Assembly (NCBI GenBank): GCA_030625815.1
Contig: DAOUQF010000008.1
Location: 1 to 64,000, forward strand
DNA from: Eubacteriales bacterium
GTDB lineage: Bacteria; Bacillota; Clostridia; Tissierellales; GPF-1
Direction of reading: 5' to 3'
Length of the DNA: 64,000 bases
In this document: positions 8,180 to 16,971 of the stretch, piece by piece
How positions within the stretch are numbered: the stretch's first letter is position 1
Layout of the letters: each line of letters starts with the position of its first letter
Program-made: the position numbers and the translations under genes
Notes under the pieces: model-generated
What the model was told of the DNA's origin: nothing
The model's database searches: none
What the model saw: the letters and a program-made list of their open reading frames with translations, nothing else

Positions 8180-9832
8180 TTATTTATTGGTACGCCCAGG
8201 AGTTTCGATCTTGTATTTCTTGATTCGGTATTGCAGGGACTGTCTTGATAATCCCAATTGCTGCGCGGCATTGGTTATATGGTAGTTGTGTTCCTTTAAA
8301 ATAACTTCAATCAAACCCTTTTCAAGACTATTGTTAATATCGCTTAATGAATTGGGCATCTTGGTAGTTGTATCCTGCGAATAGGGGATAGCGGATTCAA
8401 GTTTTTTTGCAATATAGGACGGCAGCAATTGAGTGGATAACTGTTCCGTATCGAAATCGGCTGAGATAAAGGTTGATTCAAGCATATGACGCAGTTCCCG
8501 AATATTGCCGGGGAAGTCATAGCTCTGCAACAATCGCAAGAACTCATCGCTCACCCCTTTGATACGGTAATTGAATTTTCGATTAAAGATCTGCAAGAAA
8601 TGATTAACCAATATTGGTATATCACTTTTTCGCTCACGAAGGGGTGGGATTTCAAGAACAAAAGTGGATAGGCGATAATATAAATCATCTCTTAATTCAT
8701 TGTTTTCTATGCATTCTAAGGGATCTTTGTTGGTTGAGCTAATGACGCAGCACGCAACGTTAATCTGTTTGTTGCTTCCGAGTTTCATGATTTTTCTTTC
8801 TTGTAGCGCGCGAAGCAGCTTTGCCTGCAAGATCACATTCATGCTATTGATCTCATCCAGAAAAACGGTGCCGTCTTTTGCTTCTTCGAAGATTCCAATG
8901 GAATCGATAGCACCGGTGTAGGCGCCTTTTGTGGTTCCGAAGAAGATGCTTTCCATTAGAGTTTCAGGGATAGCGGCACAGTTAATTGCAATAAAGGGTT
9001 TGTCTGATCGTTCACTATTATGATGAATTGCGTGAGCGAACAATTCTTTCCCAGTGCCGGTTTCTCCAAATAACATGACGTTTGCATTCTTTTTTGCAGC
9101 CTTAATGGCAATCTTTTTTGTAAACAGGAATCTTTCGTTTTCGCCGATCAGATCATCTGAAGCGTTGGCATTCTCAGAATACGTGACGAATTTTTGTAAA
9201 AGACTGGATTGATAGGCGAGGTTTTCACTAATCAAATCGGAGTTCTGATAGATGGAATAGACCGCCTCCAATTCGCCGTGATCAAAGTGTGGGAAATTGT
9301 CTGAAATGACATTCACATATTGTCCGTTGGACATTTGATACTCGACTCTATGGTTGCATAGTGCCTTCTTGGTTTTCATGACATAGTCGTGGGGCGCGTT
9401 GGGATCCTGATTAGCATATAAGTGATTGCGTTTGATATGGTCATCTGCCGAATAATTGGCAGCTTCCATATCCAATGCGGTTTTGTTGACGAACATGACA
9501 AAGTCGTCTTTGTCTGCTACAAAGATGCCCTGTTTGATGTTATTCATAATTTCTTCGTAGAGATTGACTTTCATAGTCAATCTTTTTTCTTTATTTGGCA
9601 TAAATAAGTAGGCATCCATTTTTCCGATCAGGAATGAAGAGACGGTAAAAAAACGATGATCGAGCTCGATTTCAAATGACTTCTCTCGTTGGCGAGAGCG
9701 TTCAAATTTTTTTGTATGGATATAGGCTATGAGTGCTTGGCAGTTTTCTGCATTTAGGTTGCTGTAAATGAATTCATTTTTTAGAAAAACGATAACAGGA
9801 TAGGGAAAGTGCTCATAAGCAAAATGTTGCAT
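8180..9832 (-). CDS. Sigma-54-dependent transcriptional activator (PAS, AAA+, Fis-type HTH)
   Basis: A 550-residue enhancer-binding protein. Residues 90-200 look like a PAS sensor ('IMNNIKQGIFVADKDDFVMF'). The AAA+ domain follows, with Walker A GETGTGKE near residue 256, the sigma-54-contacting loop GAYTGA near 302 and a Walker B region 'GTVFLDEINSM'. The C-terminus has a Fis-like HTH ('NAAQQLGLSRQSLQYRIKKY'). AGGAGG precedes the ATG. It is divergent from a sigma-54 promoter with two upstream dyads, so it probably activates the gene at 10034 and perhaps the following catabolic genes. The ligand is unknown. Confidence 0.93.
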   Translation of the reverse strand: MQHFAYEHFPYPVIVFLKNEFIYSNLNAENCQALIAYIHTKKFERSRQREKSFEIELDHRFFTVSSFLIGKMDAYLFMPNKEKRLTMKVNLYEEIMNNIKQGIFVADKDDFVMFVNKTALDMEAANYSADDHIKRNHLYANQDPNAPHDYVMKTKKALCNHRVEYQMSNGQYVNVISDNFPHFDHGELEAVYSIYQNSDLISENLAYQSSLLQKFVTYSENANASDDLIGENERFLFTKKIAIKAAKKNANVMLFGETGTGKELFAHAIHHNSERSDKPFIAINCAAIPETLMESIFFGTTKGAYTGAIDSIGIFEEAKDGTVFLDEINSMNVILQAKLLRALQERKIMKLGSNKQINVACCVISSTNKDPLECIENNELRDDLYYRLSTFVLEIPPLRERKSDIPILVNHFLQIFNRKFNYRIKGVSDEFLRLLQSYDFPGNIRELRHMLESTFISADFDTEQLSTQLLPSYIAKKLESAIPYSQDTTTKMPNSLSDINNSLEKGLIEVILKEHNYHITNAAQQLGLSRQSLQYRIKKYKIETPGRTNK

Positions 9833-9883
9833 GGCGATCCTCCTTATTAGAATACGTTTATTCTATCGCGATTGTTAGAGAAC

Positions 9884-9921
9884 CGCAAAATATATTTGCG
9901 CAAAAGCAAAATTATTTTGCG
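9884..9921. promoter_or_regulatory. Tandem dyads, probable upstream activator sites
   Basis: Two copies of the same dyad: CGCAAA-N5-TTTGCG (9884-9900) and AGCAAA-N5-TTTGCG (9905-9921). Their centres are 21 bp apart, two helical turns, so bound dimers would face the same side of the DNA. They lie 60-100 bp upstream of the -24 element at 9983, the usual distance for a sigma-54 activator, and between the activator gene and its likely target. Confidence 0.72.
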
Positions 9922-9982
9922 GAAATATGCAAAAAAATCATTATTATAATAATTTTTTTCGGGAATCGGCGCATTTTACTCT

Positions 9983-9998
9983 TGGCACGGTACTTGCA
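9983..9998 (+). promoter_or_regulatory. Sigma-54 (-24/-12) promoter
   Basis: TGGCACGGTACTTGCA matches the consensus TGGCACG-N4-TTGCA. GG (9984-9985) and GC (9996-9997) are separated by exactly 10 bp. It lies 35 bp before the ATG at 10034 and next to a divergent sigma-54 activator gene. Confidence 0.88.
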
Positions 9999-10033
9999 AT
10001 GGTTAGTTGTGACAGAAGGGTGGTGGTAACAAG

Positions 10034-10702
10034 ATGAAGAAGGAATTGAATTTTGAACCTTATTTGCAATTGGTTGATTTTTTCGGTGAAGTTCTTGGGG
10101 AGAATGTTGAGATTGTTCTTCATGATCTGACAAACTTGGAGGAATCAATTATCGCCATAACAAACGGACAGATTAGCGGCCGTCAATTGGGTGGACCTGT
10201 TACGAATTTGGTATTGCGGATGATGAAAGATGTTGAATTCAAGGACATCAATTACGTAACAAATTACAAGAGTGAATCCAAAAATGGCAAGATGTTGCAT
10301 TCAGCGACTTATTTGATTAGAGATGAGCAAAACCGTGTATTTGGAATGATGTGCTTTAACTTTGACTATAGCGATCATTATGCCATTCAACAAGCTGTAG
10401 AAAAGATCATGCCCAACTTTATGATGAACAAAGAAACAAATGAGAAACAGACGAATGGAATTTCTGAGAAGTTGAATGATTCTATTGAATATTTGGTAAG
10501 CGGATCCATTCAAGAGCTGACATTCTTTAATGAATTTGTTCCGCAAAGATTGGTTCAGGAAGAGAAAATTGATATCGTTCGAGGCTTGCATGATAAAGGC
10601 GTTTTTCTGATGAAGGGTGCGGTGCTGGAAGTTGCATTACAATTGCAGATGTCTGAGGCAACGGTGTATCGATATTTATCATTGATAAAAAGACAGGACT
10701 AA
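10034..10702 (+). CDS. YheO/DauR-type PAS-HTH transcriptional regulator
   Basis: A 222-residue regulator. Residues 5-115 match the YheO-like PAS domain ('EVLGENVEIVLHDLTN', 'GGPVTNLVLRMM'), and residues 155-220 form the DauR-type HTH ending in 'QLQMSEATVYRYLSLIKRQ'. Members regulate D-amino-acid or related amino-acid catabolism, and some are co-located with Rid-family imine deaminases. It is the first gene behind the sigma-54 promoter at 9983. The neighbours downstream (NhaC antiporter, C-S lyase, por genes) suggest control of amino-acid breakdown. Confidence 0.88.
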   Translation: MKKELNFEPYLQLVDFFGEVLGENVEIVLHDLTNLEESIIAITNGQISGRQLGGPVTNLVLRMMKDVEFKDINYVTNYKSESKNGKMLHSATYLIRDEQNRVFGMMCFNFDYSDHYAIQQAVEKIMPNFMMNKETNEKQTNGISEKLNDSIEYLVSGSIQELTFFNEFVPQRLVQEEKIDIVRGLHDKGVFLMKGAVLEVALQLQMSEATVYRYLSLIKRQD

Positions 10703-10801
10703 ATGTATGAGGCTGTTTTGGTAGAAAATTTATTGGTAGTCTCTGGCCAGGTACCAATAGATGGGAAAATAAAGAAGAACAGAGGAGGGGGTGCTAGATG
10801 A
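10703..10801 (+). pseudogene. Possible RidA relic, or short leader peptide
   Basis: Directly after the YheO stop codon an ATG opens a 32-codon frame reading MYEAVLVENLLVVSGQVPID before turning non-homologous. It resembles the N-terminal strand of RidA-family imine deaminases ('xGNLVFVSGQIPID'). RidA proteins are about 125 residues, so this would be the first quarter only. It has no ribosome binding site of its own. A second tiny frame of 9 codons (10798-10827) overlaps its stop behind AGGAGGGGG. The remaining spacer to 10916 has no gene. Confidence 0.35.
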
Positions 10802-10916
10802 GCAATAAAGTATTCGTTAGAGAATAAGACGGCGATATGGAATGAAGCAAGCATGGATTATATAATGACAGGGAGTAGAGCAGAAATTATATTCTATTTT
10901 ATGAAGGAGTGTGTTT

Positions 10917-12374
10917 ATGGGAACTCAAGGAAAAACGAAAAACGGGAAAAGACTACCAAATAAAATTGAAGCATTCTCAGTTCTCTTATTGGTAATAGCA
11001 GGGGTAAGCCTTGGCAGTAAATTTGGCGTAAGCATTGGTTCTGTATTAATTGTTAGTGCTGTATATTCAATAATTATCGGGATGAGATGCGGATATAGCT
11101 GGAAAGAATTAGAAGCAGGAATTGTTGAAAAGATTAACGATATTTTACCGGTATTTTTCATTCTGCTGGCAATCGGCATGTTGATTGGAACTTGGATGTT
11201 CGCAGGAACAATCCCAACAGCCATTTACTATTTGGTTAAGCTAGTGGATCCGCGAATGGTGATTGTATTTGCATTTGTGGTTTGCGCAATTGTTGCTACA
11301 ATTATTGGAACCTCATGGGGTACCGCGGGAACGATCGGCGTTGTGATGATCGGTTTGGCTCAAGTGCTTGAGGTGCCAATGCCGGTAGTAGCGGGCGCGG
11401 TAGTAGCGGGTTCACATTATGGCCAACTGATTTCACCGATGTCTGATATGGTTGCCATATCCTCATCAATGGCGAAAGTGGATCCGGCTGAAATGATTAA
11501 GCGGACATTGATTGTAGTCATTCCGAGTACGATTGTCAGTTTGATTCTTTACACGTTTATTGGATTTACATCCGGCGGCGGATCGGGTTCATCTGTGATG
11601 GTTGAAGAATTATTGATGACGATTCGTGCAACTTTCAATATAAATCCAATCGTTTTATTGCCATTGGCGTTTATCATGTTTACAAGCGCGAAAAAGTATC
11701 CATCTGCTCCATCCATGATCCTTTCTGGATTCTTGGCAATTATTTTGGGTGTTATCTTCAACGGCTTCTCATTGGGCGATGGCCTTACGGCTGCGTTTGA
11801 CGGGTTCAGCGCAAGCATGACTCATATCGATCCCAGTACTTTGATGCCACAGGTTGCTTCGTTGATCAACCGTGGTGGCATGTTGACTATGAGCTATGTG
11901 ATTATCTTGCTATTCTGTGCAATGATGTTTGCGGGCGTTGTATCAAAAATTGGTTGTCTTGAAGTCATCGTTAGTTCTTTGGCGAAGAATGTGAATTCAA
12001 TCGGTGGTTTGACTGTAGCGGTTATTATCGCAGCTTTTATTACAGCGGTTACAACGCTGCAAGCGTACTTGACGATTATTGTTCCAAGTGAGTTGTTCGA
12101 GAAGAAATATATTGAAAATGGATATCATCCGGTGAATATGGTTGTGGCAGCACAAACGATCGGTGCGCTTATTATGGTTTGCTTCCCATGGGGTGATACG
12201 GGTCTTTATATGGCAGGGGTTACTGGTGTGTCAACGCTTACCTATGCTCCTTATGCATTCTTCTGTTGGGGTACCGCGATTATTGCCATCGTATTCGCAT
12301 TCTTGAAGATCGGTGTTAAAAAATATGAGCCAGCAATGATTACTGGCGCAAATGATGTAGAGGAAGCAGTGTAA
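10917..12374 (+). CDS. nhaC: Na+/H+ antiporter NhaC family
   Basis: A 485-residue, about 11-segment membrane antiporter. Family marks are 'TIIGTSWGTAGTIGVVMIG' near residue 125, 'GSHYGQLISPMSDMV' near 165 and 'PWGDTGLYMAGVTGVSTLTY' near 425. NhaC-family members exchange Na+ or H+, or couple these ions to organic acids or amino acids (MleN, for example). The position between an amino-acid regulator and a C-S lyase makes substrate or ion coupling for that pathway plausible. ATG 10917 is preferred over GTG 10911 because AAGGAG lies 8 nt upstream. Confidence 0.88.
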   Translation: MGTQGKTKNGKRLPNKIEAFSVLLLVIAGVSLGSKFGVSIGSVLIVSAVYSIIIGMRCGYSWKELEAGIVEKINDILPVFFILLAIGMLIGTWMFAGTIPTAIYYLVKLVDPRMVIVFAFVVCAIVATIIGTSWGTAGTIGVVMIGLAQVLEVPMPVVAGAVVAGSHYGQLISPMSDMVAISSSMAKVDPAEMIKRTLIVVIPSTIVSLILYTFIGFTSGGGSGSSVMVEELLMTIRATFNINPIVLLPLAFIMFTSAKKYPSAPSMILSGFLAIILGVIFNGFSLGDGLTAAFDGFSASMTHIDPSTLMPQVASLINRGGMLTMSYVIILLFCAMMFAGVVSKIGCLEVIVSSLAKNVNSIGGLTVAVIIAAFITAVTTLQAYLTIIVPSELFEKKYIENGYHPVNMVVAAQTIGALIMVCFPWGDTGLYMAGVTGVSTLTYAPYAFFCWGTAIIAIVFAFLKIGVKKYEPAMITGANDVEEAV

Positions 12375-12395
12375 GCAGTAGATTCAAATAGAAGA

Positions 12396-12521
12396 ATGAA
12401 GGTGGTCTTGTCGCCGCTAACGGAAAGCGAGTTCTTCAGGCTGGATGGAGGCGGTGCTAAATCCACTTTACTCATGTTTGAGATCAACCAACAAATGAAA
12501 TTGCGTTTGGAATTCCAATAA
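12396..12521 (+). other. Short open frame of unknown status in the spacer
   Basis: A 41-codon frame from ATG 12396 (MKVVLSPLTESEFFRLDGGG, ending ...MKLRLEFQ) lies between the antiporter and the lyase. It has no convincing ribosome binding site and I recognise no family. It may be chance or the relic of a deleted gene. The rest of 12375-12611 shows nothing else. Confidence 0.2.
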
Positions 12522-12611
12522 AGATTGGTAGAAAAGTGTATGTTTACATGACGGGAATCAATTGAGCGTCTAGCACAAATACTAAGGCTGTCACAGAAGG
12601 GATGAGCGAAA

Positions 12612-13802
12612 ATGAAATTTGATTTTGATAAAAAAGTAGATCGATATAATACCGCTTCTTTAAAGTGGGACAATGTGAAAAAATACTATCCGAATGCGAA
12701 AGAAGATCCGTTTATTATGTGGGTAGCAGATATGGATTTTGAATGTGCGCCATGTATCATGGATGCATTGCATAAACGCGTGGACCACGGTGTATTTGGG
12801 TATTCTGCAGAAGGTGATCATGAATACAGCCAAGTGATTCATGATTGGATGCAAAGAAGACATAATTGGGATGTTGATCAAGATGCGATTTTCTTTTCAC
12901 CTGGAATTCTTGCAGCATTGGGTTATATCATTCACTTGTTAACGGAACCTGGCGAAGGCATTATTATTCAACAACCCGTTTATTATCCATTCTCTTATTT
13001 GCCAAAGGGCAATGAACGCAAACTTGTAGATAACTCACTTATTTGCAAGGATGGGAAATATGAAATGGATTATGAAGATCTAGAAGAGAAATTACAAGAT
13101 GATAATAACAAGATGTTGATTCTCTGCAATCCGCATAACCCTGTTGGGCGTGCTTGGACGAAAGATGAATTAAGCAAATTGGTCGCTTTGTGCAAGAAGT
13201 ACAACAAGATTATTATTTCAGATGAAATTCATTTTGATCTTACCAGAACGGGTGTAACACATACCGTACTGGAAACGGTTGATCCATCTTATAAAAATAA
13301 TATCATTACATGCACGGCTCCAAGCAAGTCGTTTAATCTTGCTGGATTGCAAAATTCAAATATCATTATCAATGATCCGAAAATTCAAGAAGACTGGCGT
13401 TTCTTTACGAGATATGTTGCCCATCTAGATGGTCCGAATACCTTTGGAGCGATAGCCAACCTTGCGGCATATGAAGAAGGGGAAGAATGGTTGGATGAAG
13501 CCAGAAAATATATCGATGGAAATATTGCGTTGATGGAAGGGTACATTGCTGAGAACTTGCCCAAACTAAAACTGGTTGAATGTGAAGCAACCTATTTGAC
13601 CTGGGTGGATTTCAGCGGTTATGGTTTGGCTGACGAAGAAGTGGATCGAATTCTTATTGAAGAAGCCGGCGTATTGCTTGATAATGGTTTGGCATTCGGC
13701 GAACCGGGACAAGGATATCAGCGATTCAATGTTTCTTGCCCAAGATCAACGGTTGAAGGTTCTCTTCAAGCGATAAAAACCGCATTTGCAAAGTACGAAT
13801 AA
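12612..13802 (+). CDS. PatB/MalY-type pyridoxal-phosphate C-S lyase (aminotransferase fold)
   Basis: A 396-residue fold-type I PLP enzyme. The start 'DRYNTASLKWD' and the motifs 'CNPHNPVGRAW' and 'ISDEIHFDL' are typical of MalY/PatB cystathionine beta-lyases, and the PLP lysine is in 'TAPSKSFNLAGLQ'. Such enzymes cleave cysteine, cystathionine or other beta-thio amino acids to pyruvate, ammonia and a thiol. Pyruvate would feed the por operon that follows. GC and codon use match the neighbours. A terminator separates it from por. True substrate unknown; some members act as aminotransferases. A relic of a second family member lies at 48788-49085. Confidence 0.88.
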   Translation: MKFDFDKKVDRYNTASLKWDNVKKYYPNAKEDPFIMWVADMDFECAPCIMDALHKRVDHGVFGYSAEGDHEYSQVIHDWMQRRHNWDVDQDAIFFSPGILAALGYIIHLLTEPGEGIIIQQPVYYPFSYLPKGNERKLVDNSLICKDGKYEMDYEDLEEKLQDDNNKMLILCNPHNPVGRAWTKDELSKLVALCKKYNKIIISDEIHFDLTRTGVTHTVLETVDPSYKNNIITCTAPSKSFNLAGLQNSNIIINDPKIQEDWRFFTRYVAHLDGPNTFGAIANLAAYEEGEEWLDEARKYIDGNIALMEGYIAENLPKLKLVECEATYLTWVDFSGYGLADEEVDRILIEEAGVLLDNGLAFGEPGQGYQRFNVSCPRSTVEGSLQAIKTAFAKYE

Positions 13803-13867
13803 GATAATCAATAACTATTGGACGGATCATTGTTTACAGATGACCCGTCTGTTTTATAGGGTAAAAG

Positions 13868-13898
13868 AAACCACTCATTCTTTATTGAGTGGTTTTTT
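13868..13898 (+). terminator. Terminator after the C-S lyase
   Basis: A 10-bp stem AAACCACTCA (13868-13877) with TGAGTGGTTT (13886-13895), followed by a T-run. A weaker hairpin with GACGG/CCGTC arms lies just before it, so termination is doubled. The spacer 13900-14042 contains an AT-rich dyad but no gene. Confidence 0.8.
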
Positions 13899-14042
13899 GC
13901 TGGGTAATCGTAGCGGGCTTCTATCTGTTGTTACAATTGGCGTGAATATTGGACAACGTTTGCTTGACGGATATTTTGTTAATGGATATACTGGTGTTAC
14001 GTTAATATATCAACGCAATATCAAAAACAATGGAGGTGCAAT

Positions 14043-14588
14043 ATGATTCAAGTCAGATGGCATGGACGTGGGGGACAGGGAAGTTTTACAATCGCGCGTC
14101 TTCTGGGAGCGGCAGCGGTTCTCCAAGAAGGTAAAAACGCTTTGGCGTTCCCAACATTTGGACCAGAAAGAAGAGGGGCTCCGGTTCTTGGATTCACAAA
14201 AATATCCGATGGAAAAATCCATGATCGAAGCGAAGTTCAGAGTTGTGATTATGTTGTGGTATTAGATGAAACCCTGATTGATGAAAACACGGTTAAAGGA
14301 CTTACTCGGGACGGGTGCATGCTCATCAATACAAAATATCCACTAAAGTATAAAGAGATGTTTGATTGCAAAGTGATTGGAATTGATGCAACGGACATTG
14401 CCTTACGGCATATCGGAAGACCAATAACAAATACGGCTATGTTGGGCGCATTGATTGCAGAATCAAATATGCTGGATATTGAATCTGTGAAAGCGACGAT
14501 CGCAACGGAGATGCGTGAGAACTTGGTTGAGAAAAATCATGGCGCATTGATGGAAGCCTATCAAATGATGAAGGGGGAACGATCATGA
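14043..14588 (+). CDS. porC: 2-oxoacid:ferredoxin oxidoreductase, gamma subunit
   Basis: A 181-residue gamma subunit starting 'MIQVRWHGRGGQGSFTIARL', the standard glycine-rich opening of PorC/VorC/KorC, with 'FGPERRGAPVLGF' near residue 40. It works with the delta, alpha and beta subunits to decarboxylate a 2-oxoacid, load the acyl group on CoA and reduce ferredoxin. AATGGAGGTG precedes the ATG. Its stop overlaps the next start by 4 bp (ATGA), and the gene order gamma-delta-alpha-beta is the usual four-subunit arrangement. Pyruvate is the likeliest substrate, but branched or other oxoacids are possible. Confidence 0.92.
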   Translation: MIQVRWHGRGGQGSFTIARLLGAAAVLQEGKNALAFPTFGPERRGAPVLGFTKISDGKIHDRSEVQSCDYVVVLDETLIDENTVKGLTRDGCMLINTKYPLKYKEMFDCKVIGIDATDIALRHIGRPITNTAMLGALIAESNMLDIESVKATIATEMRENLVEKNHGALMEAYQMMKGERS

Positions 14589-14893
14589 GACCAAAAGTGA
14601 GAGCGTATAAAAGGCCAGATAAAATTTCGGATTATCCAAGCACACCTGCCTTTGAATCGGGTCATTTGGTTTCGAAAAATGCAGGATGGAGAACCTTTAA
14701 ACCAGTAGTGGATCCAGAGAAATGTGTGGGTTGCTTGCGATGTTACCTAGTATGTCCAGATGGTGTTATTTCACGCACTGAAGATAATAAAGTAGAGATT
14801 GATTATGATTTTTGCAAGGGTTGCGGCATTTGCGCTCACGAGTGCAAGCTGGATGCAATAACCATGAAGAAGGAGGCCGATGAAGATGAGTAA
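14585..14893 (+). CDS. porD: 2-oxoacid:ferredoxin oxidoreductase, delta (ferredoxin) subunit
   Basis: A 102-residue ferredoxin-like subunit with two [4Fe-4S] motifs: 'CVGCLRCYLVCPDGVI' near residue 45 and 'CKGCGICAHECKLDAI' near residue 78. It passes electrons from the TPP centre in the beta subunit to external ferredoxin. The start overlaps porC by 4 bp and its end overlaps the start of porA. Confidence 0.92.
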   Translation: MRPKVRAYKRPDKISDYPSTPAFESGHLVSKNAGWRTFKPVVDPEKCVGCLRCYLVCPDGVISRTEDNKVEIDYDFCKGCGICAHECKLDAITMKKEADEDE

Positions 14894-16070
14894 AAATCTG
14901 AAATTTGTCTCGGGTGATGAGGCGGTAGCATTAGGTGTTCGATTGGCAAGACCGCATGTCATCTCGGCATATCCAATCACACCACAAACCATTGTCGTTG
15001 AGAGGCTCGCAGATTTTGTTGAAGATGGCAGTCTTAAAGCGGAATTTATGCATGTTGAATCTGAACATTCAGCAATGGCAGCTGCAATGGGTGTAAGTGC
15101 AGTAGGTGCCCGTGCGTTTACGGCCACTTCATCGCAAGGCTTGTTGCATATGGCTGAATGTGTGCACTATGCCAGCGGCGCCAGGTTTCCAATCGTTATG
15201 ATGAATGCGAATCGTTCCATTGCAGTTCCTTGGAGCATCTATGGTGATCAGCGTGATTCTTTGGGACTGTTGGATTCAGGTTGGATTCAAGTTTATGTGG
15301 AAGACGCACAGGAAGCCTTGGACATGATCATTCAAGCCTATAAGATTGCTGAACACCCCGAAGTTTCAACGCCTTTTATGGTGAATCTCGATGGCTTTGT
15401 TTTGACGCATACATATGAGCCGATCGAATTGCCGGACCAGAAGGTGGTTGATGATTTTCTGCCCATGTATCAGACAGCGAACAAAATGTCATTCGAAGAA
15501 CCCAAAAGTTTGTGCTTCAGTACTTCACCGGCTGACAATCAAGAGTTTAAGTATATGCAGCATAAAGCGATGGAACGATCGATTCATATAATTCATGAAG
15601 TTGAGGCTGAATTTGAGCAAGCCTTTGGACGCTCTTATCATGGCTTGACTGAAAGCTATCGATGTGAAGACGCAGAAGCCGTACTTATGACTCTCGGTTC
15701 TGTGACCGGTACGGTGAGAACGGTTGTCGATGAACTTAGATCGGAAGGGCATAAAGTCGGTTTGTGCAAGATCCGCTATATGCGTCCGTTCCCGAAAAAA
15801 GAAGTGTCTGAACTTGGCAAGATGGTATCCAAAGTGGGTGTGTTGGAAAAGAATGTTTCCTTTGGTTACGAGGGAACCGTATTTACAAATGTGAATTCTG
15901 TATTTTCCTCATTGGATACAAACGTTAAATCGAAGAACTATGTTGGTGGATTAGGTGGACGCGACATTACAAAAGACGATATCCGTGCCATCTTCATGGA
16001 CTTGTTGAACAACGAATCGTTTACAGAGCGCGTTGAATTCATAGGAATGGGGTGTGACACGAATGAGTAA
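14886..16070 (+). CDS. porA: 2-oxoacid:ferredoxin oxidoreductase, alpha subunit
   Basis: A 394-residue alpha subunit with 'ISAYPITPQTIVVERLAD' near residue 25, 'FMHVESEHSAMAAAMGVSA' near residue 60 and 'TATSSQGLLHM'. These match the PorA pyrimidine-binding and core domains. The ATG at 14886 has AGGAGG 9 nt upstream; an ATG at 14880 is only 3 nt from it and is less likely. It overlaps porD by 8 bp and porB by 8 bp, which implies strict co-translation. Confidence 0.92.
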   Translation: MSKNLKFVSGDEAVALGVRLARPHVISAYPITPQTIVVERLADFVEDGSLKAEFMHVESEHSAMAAAMGVSAVGARAFTATSSQGLLHMAECVHYASGARFPIVMMNANRSIAVPWSIYGDQRDSLGLLDSGWIQVYVEDAQEALDMIIQAYKIAEHPEVSTPFMVNLDGFVLTHTYEPIELPDQKVVDDFLPMYQTANKMSFEEPKSLCFSTSPADNQEFKYMQHKAMERSIHIIHEVEAEFEQAFGRSYHGLTESYRCEDAEAVLMTLGSVTGTVRTVVDELRSEGHKVGLCKIRYMRPFPKKEVSELGKMVSKVGVLEKNVSFGYEGTVFTNVNSVFSSLDTNVKSKNYVGGLGGRDITKDDIRAIFMDLLNNESFTERVEFIGMGCDTNE

Positions 16071-16959
16071 TTATAATATTCGTCCAAAAGACTTGACGGA
16101 TCAGGAATTTTTTTATGGCCATAAGGCTTGTGCCGGATGCGGTGCGACTATTGCCGTTCGTTTGGCGCTTAAGGTTTTAGGAGAACGAACTTTTTCCGTT
16201 CTTCCCGCGAATTGTATGTCGGCAGTCAGCTTTATTTATCCGCAAATGGCATTTGCGACGAACGCAATGATTGCCCCGTTTCCTGCGACAGGTGCTATGT
16301 TGTCGGGTGTTGCTGCCGGTGCAAAGGCATTGGGTTTGAAGGACTTTCAAACAGTTGGATTCGCCGGCGACGGAGGTACAGCCGATATTGGGTTCCAAGC
16401 CTTATCCGGAGCCATTGATCGAGGGGATGATATCCTTTATATTTGTTATGACAATGAAGCCTATATGAATACGGGGATTCAGAAGAGTGGTTTGACGCCT
16501 TACGGGACGAAAACAACAACTTCCCCAGCGGGTGAGAATCTTCCAGGTTCAGTTAAACATAAGAAAAACATGTTTGAGATTGTCGCAGCGCATGGGATCG
16601 CCTATGCAGCGACTGCCAGCATTGGTTATCCCAACGATTTTTTAAGAAAACTCAACAAAGCGAAGAGCGTCAGAGGTCCGGTTTATCTTCATATTTTGGC
16701 AAGTTGCCCAACGGGTTGGGGTTCCAAGACGGAACTGTCTGTTGAACTGGCAAAGGATGCGGTCGATTCGGGGCTTTGGTATTTGGCGGAATATGAGAAT
16801 GATGAATTCAAACTGAATGTAAATCCCAAGGAATTCGCATCCGTTGAAAATTATCTTTCGAAGCAAGGGCGTTTCAAACACTTGAAAGAAGAGGATATCA
16901 ATGTGATAATTGAACACAGAGATAAAAAGTGGGAAAAAATGCGTAAAACTTGGCTGTAG
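16063..16959 (+). CDS. porB: 2-oxoacid:ferredoxin oxidoreductase, beta (TPP-binding) subunit
   Basis: A 298-residue TPP-binding subunit. 'HKACAGCGATIAVRLALK' near residue 20 carries the cysteines of the proximal cluster region, and 'GFAGDGGTADIGFQALSGA' near 105 is the TPP/Mg motif, followed by 'YDNEAYMNTGIQKSG'. The ATG at 16063 overlaps the stop of porA (ATGAGTAA). Sequence features resemble pyruvate-type enzymes. Fed by the upstream C-S lyase, it would yield acetyl-CoA and reduced ferredoxin. Confidence 0.92.
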   Translation: MSNYNIRPKDLTDQEFFYGHKACAGCGATIAVRLALKVLGERTFSVLPANCMSAVSFIYPQMAFATNAMIAPFPATGAMLSGVAAGAKALGLKDFQTVGFAGDGGTADIGFQALSGAIDRGDDILYICYDNEAYMNTGIQKSGLTPYGTKTTTSPAGENLPGSVKHKKNMFEIVAAHGIAYAATASIGYPNDFLRKLNKAKSVRGPVYLHILASCPTGWGSKTELSVELAKDAVDSGLWYLAEYENDEFKLNVNPKEFASVENYLSKQGRFKHLKEEDINVIIEHRDKKWEKMRKTWL

Positions 16960-16971
16960 AAGGAGAACGAC

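Noticed and set aside
13953-13972. Possible second sigma-54 promoter before por (TTGGACAACGTTTGCTT)
   Set aside because: GG and GC are only 9 bp apart instead of 10, and consensus match is poor; no tandem dyads upstream.
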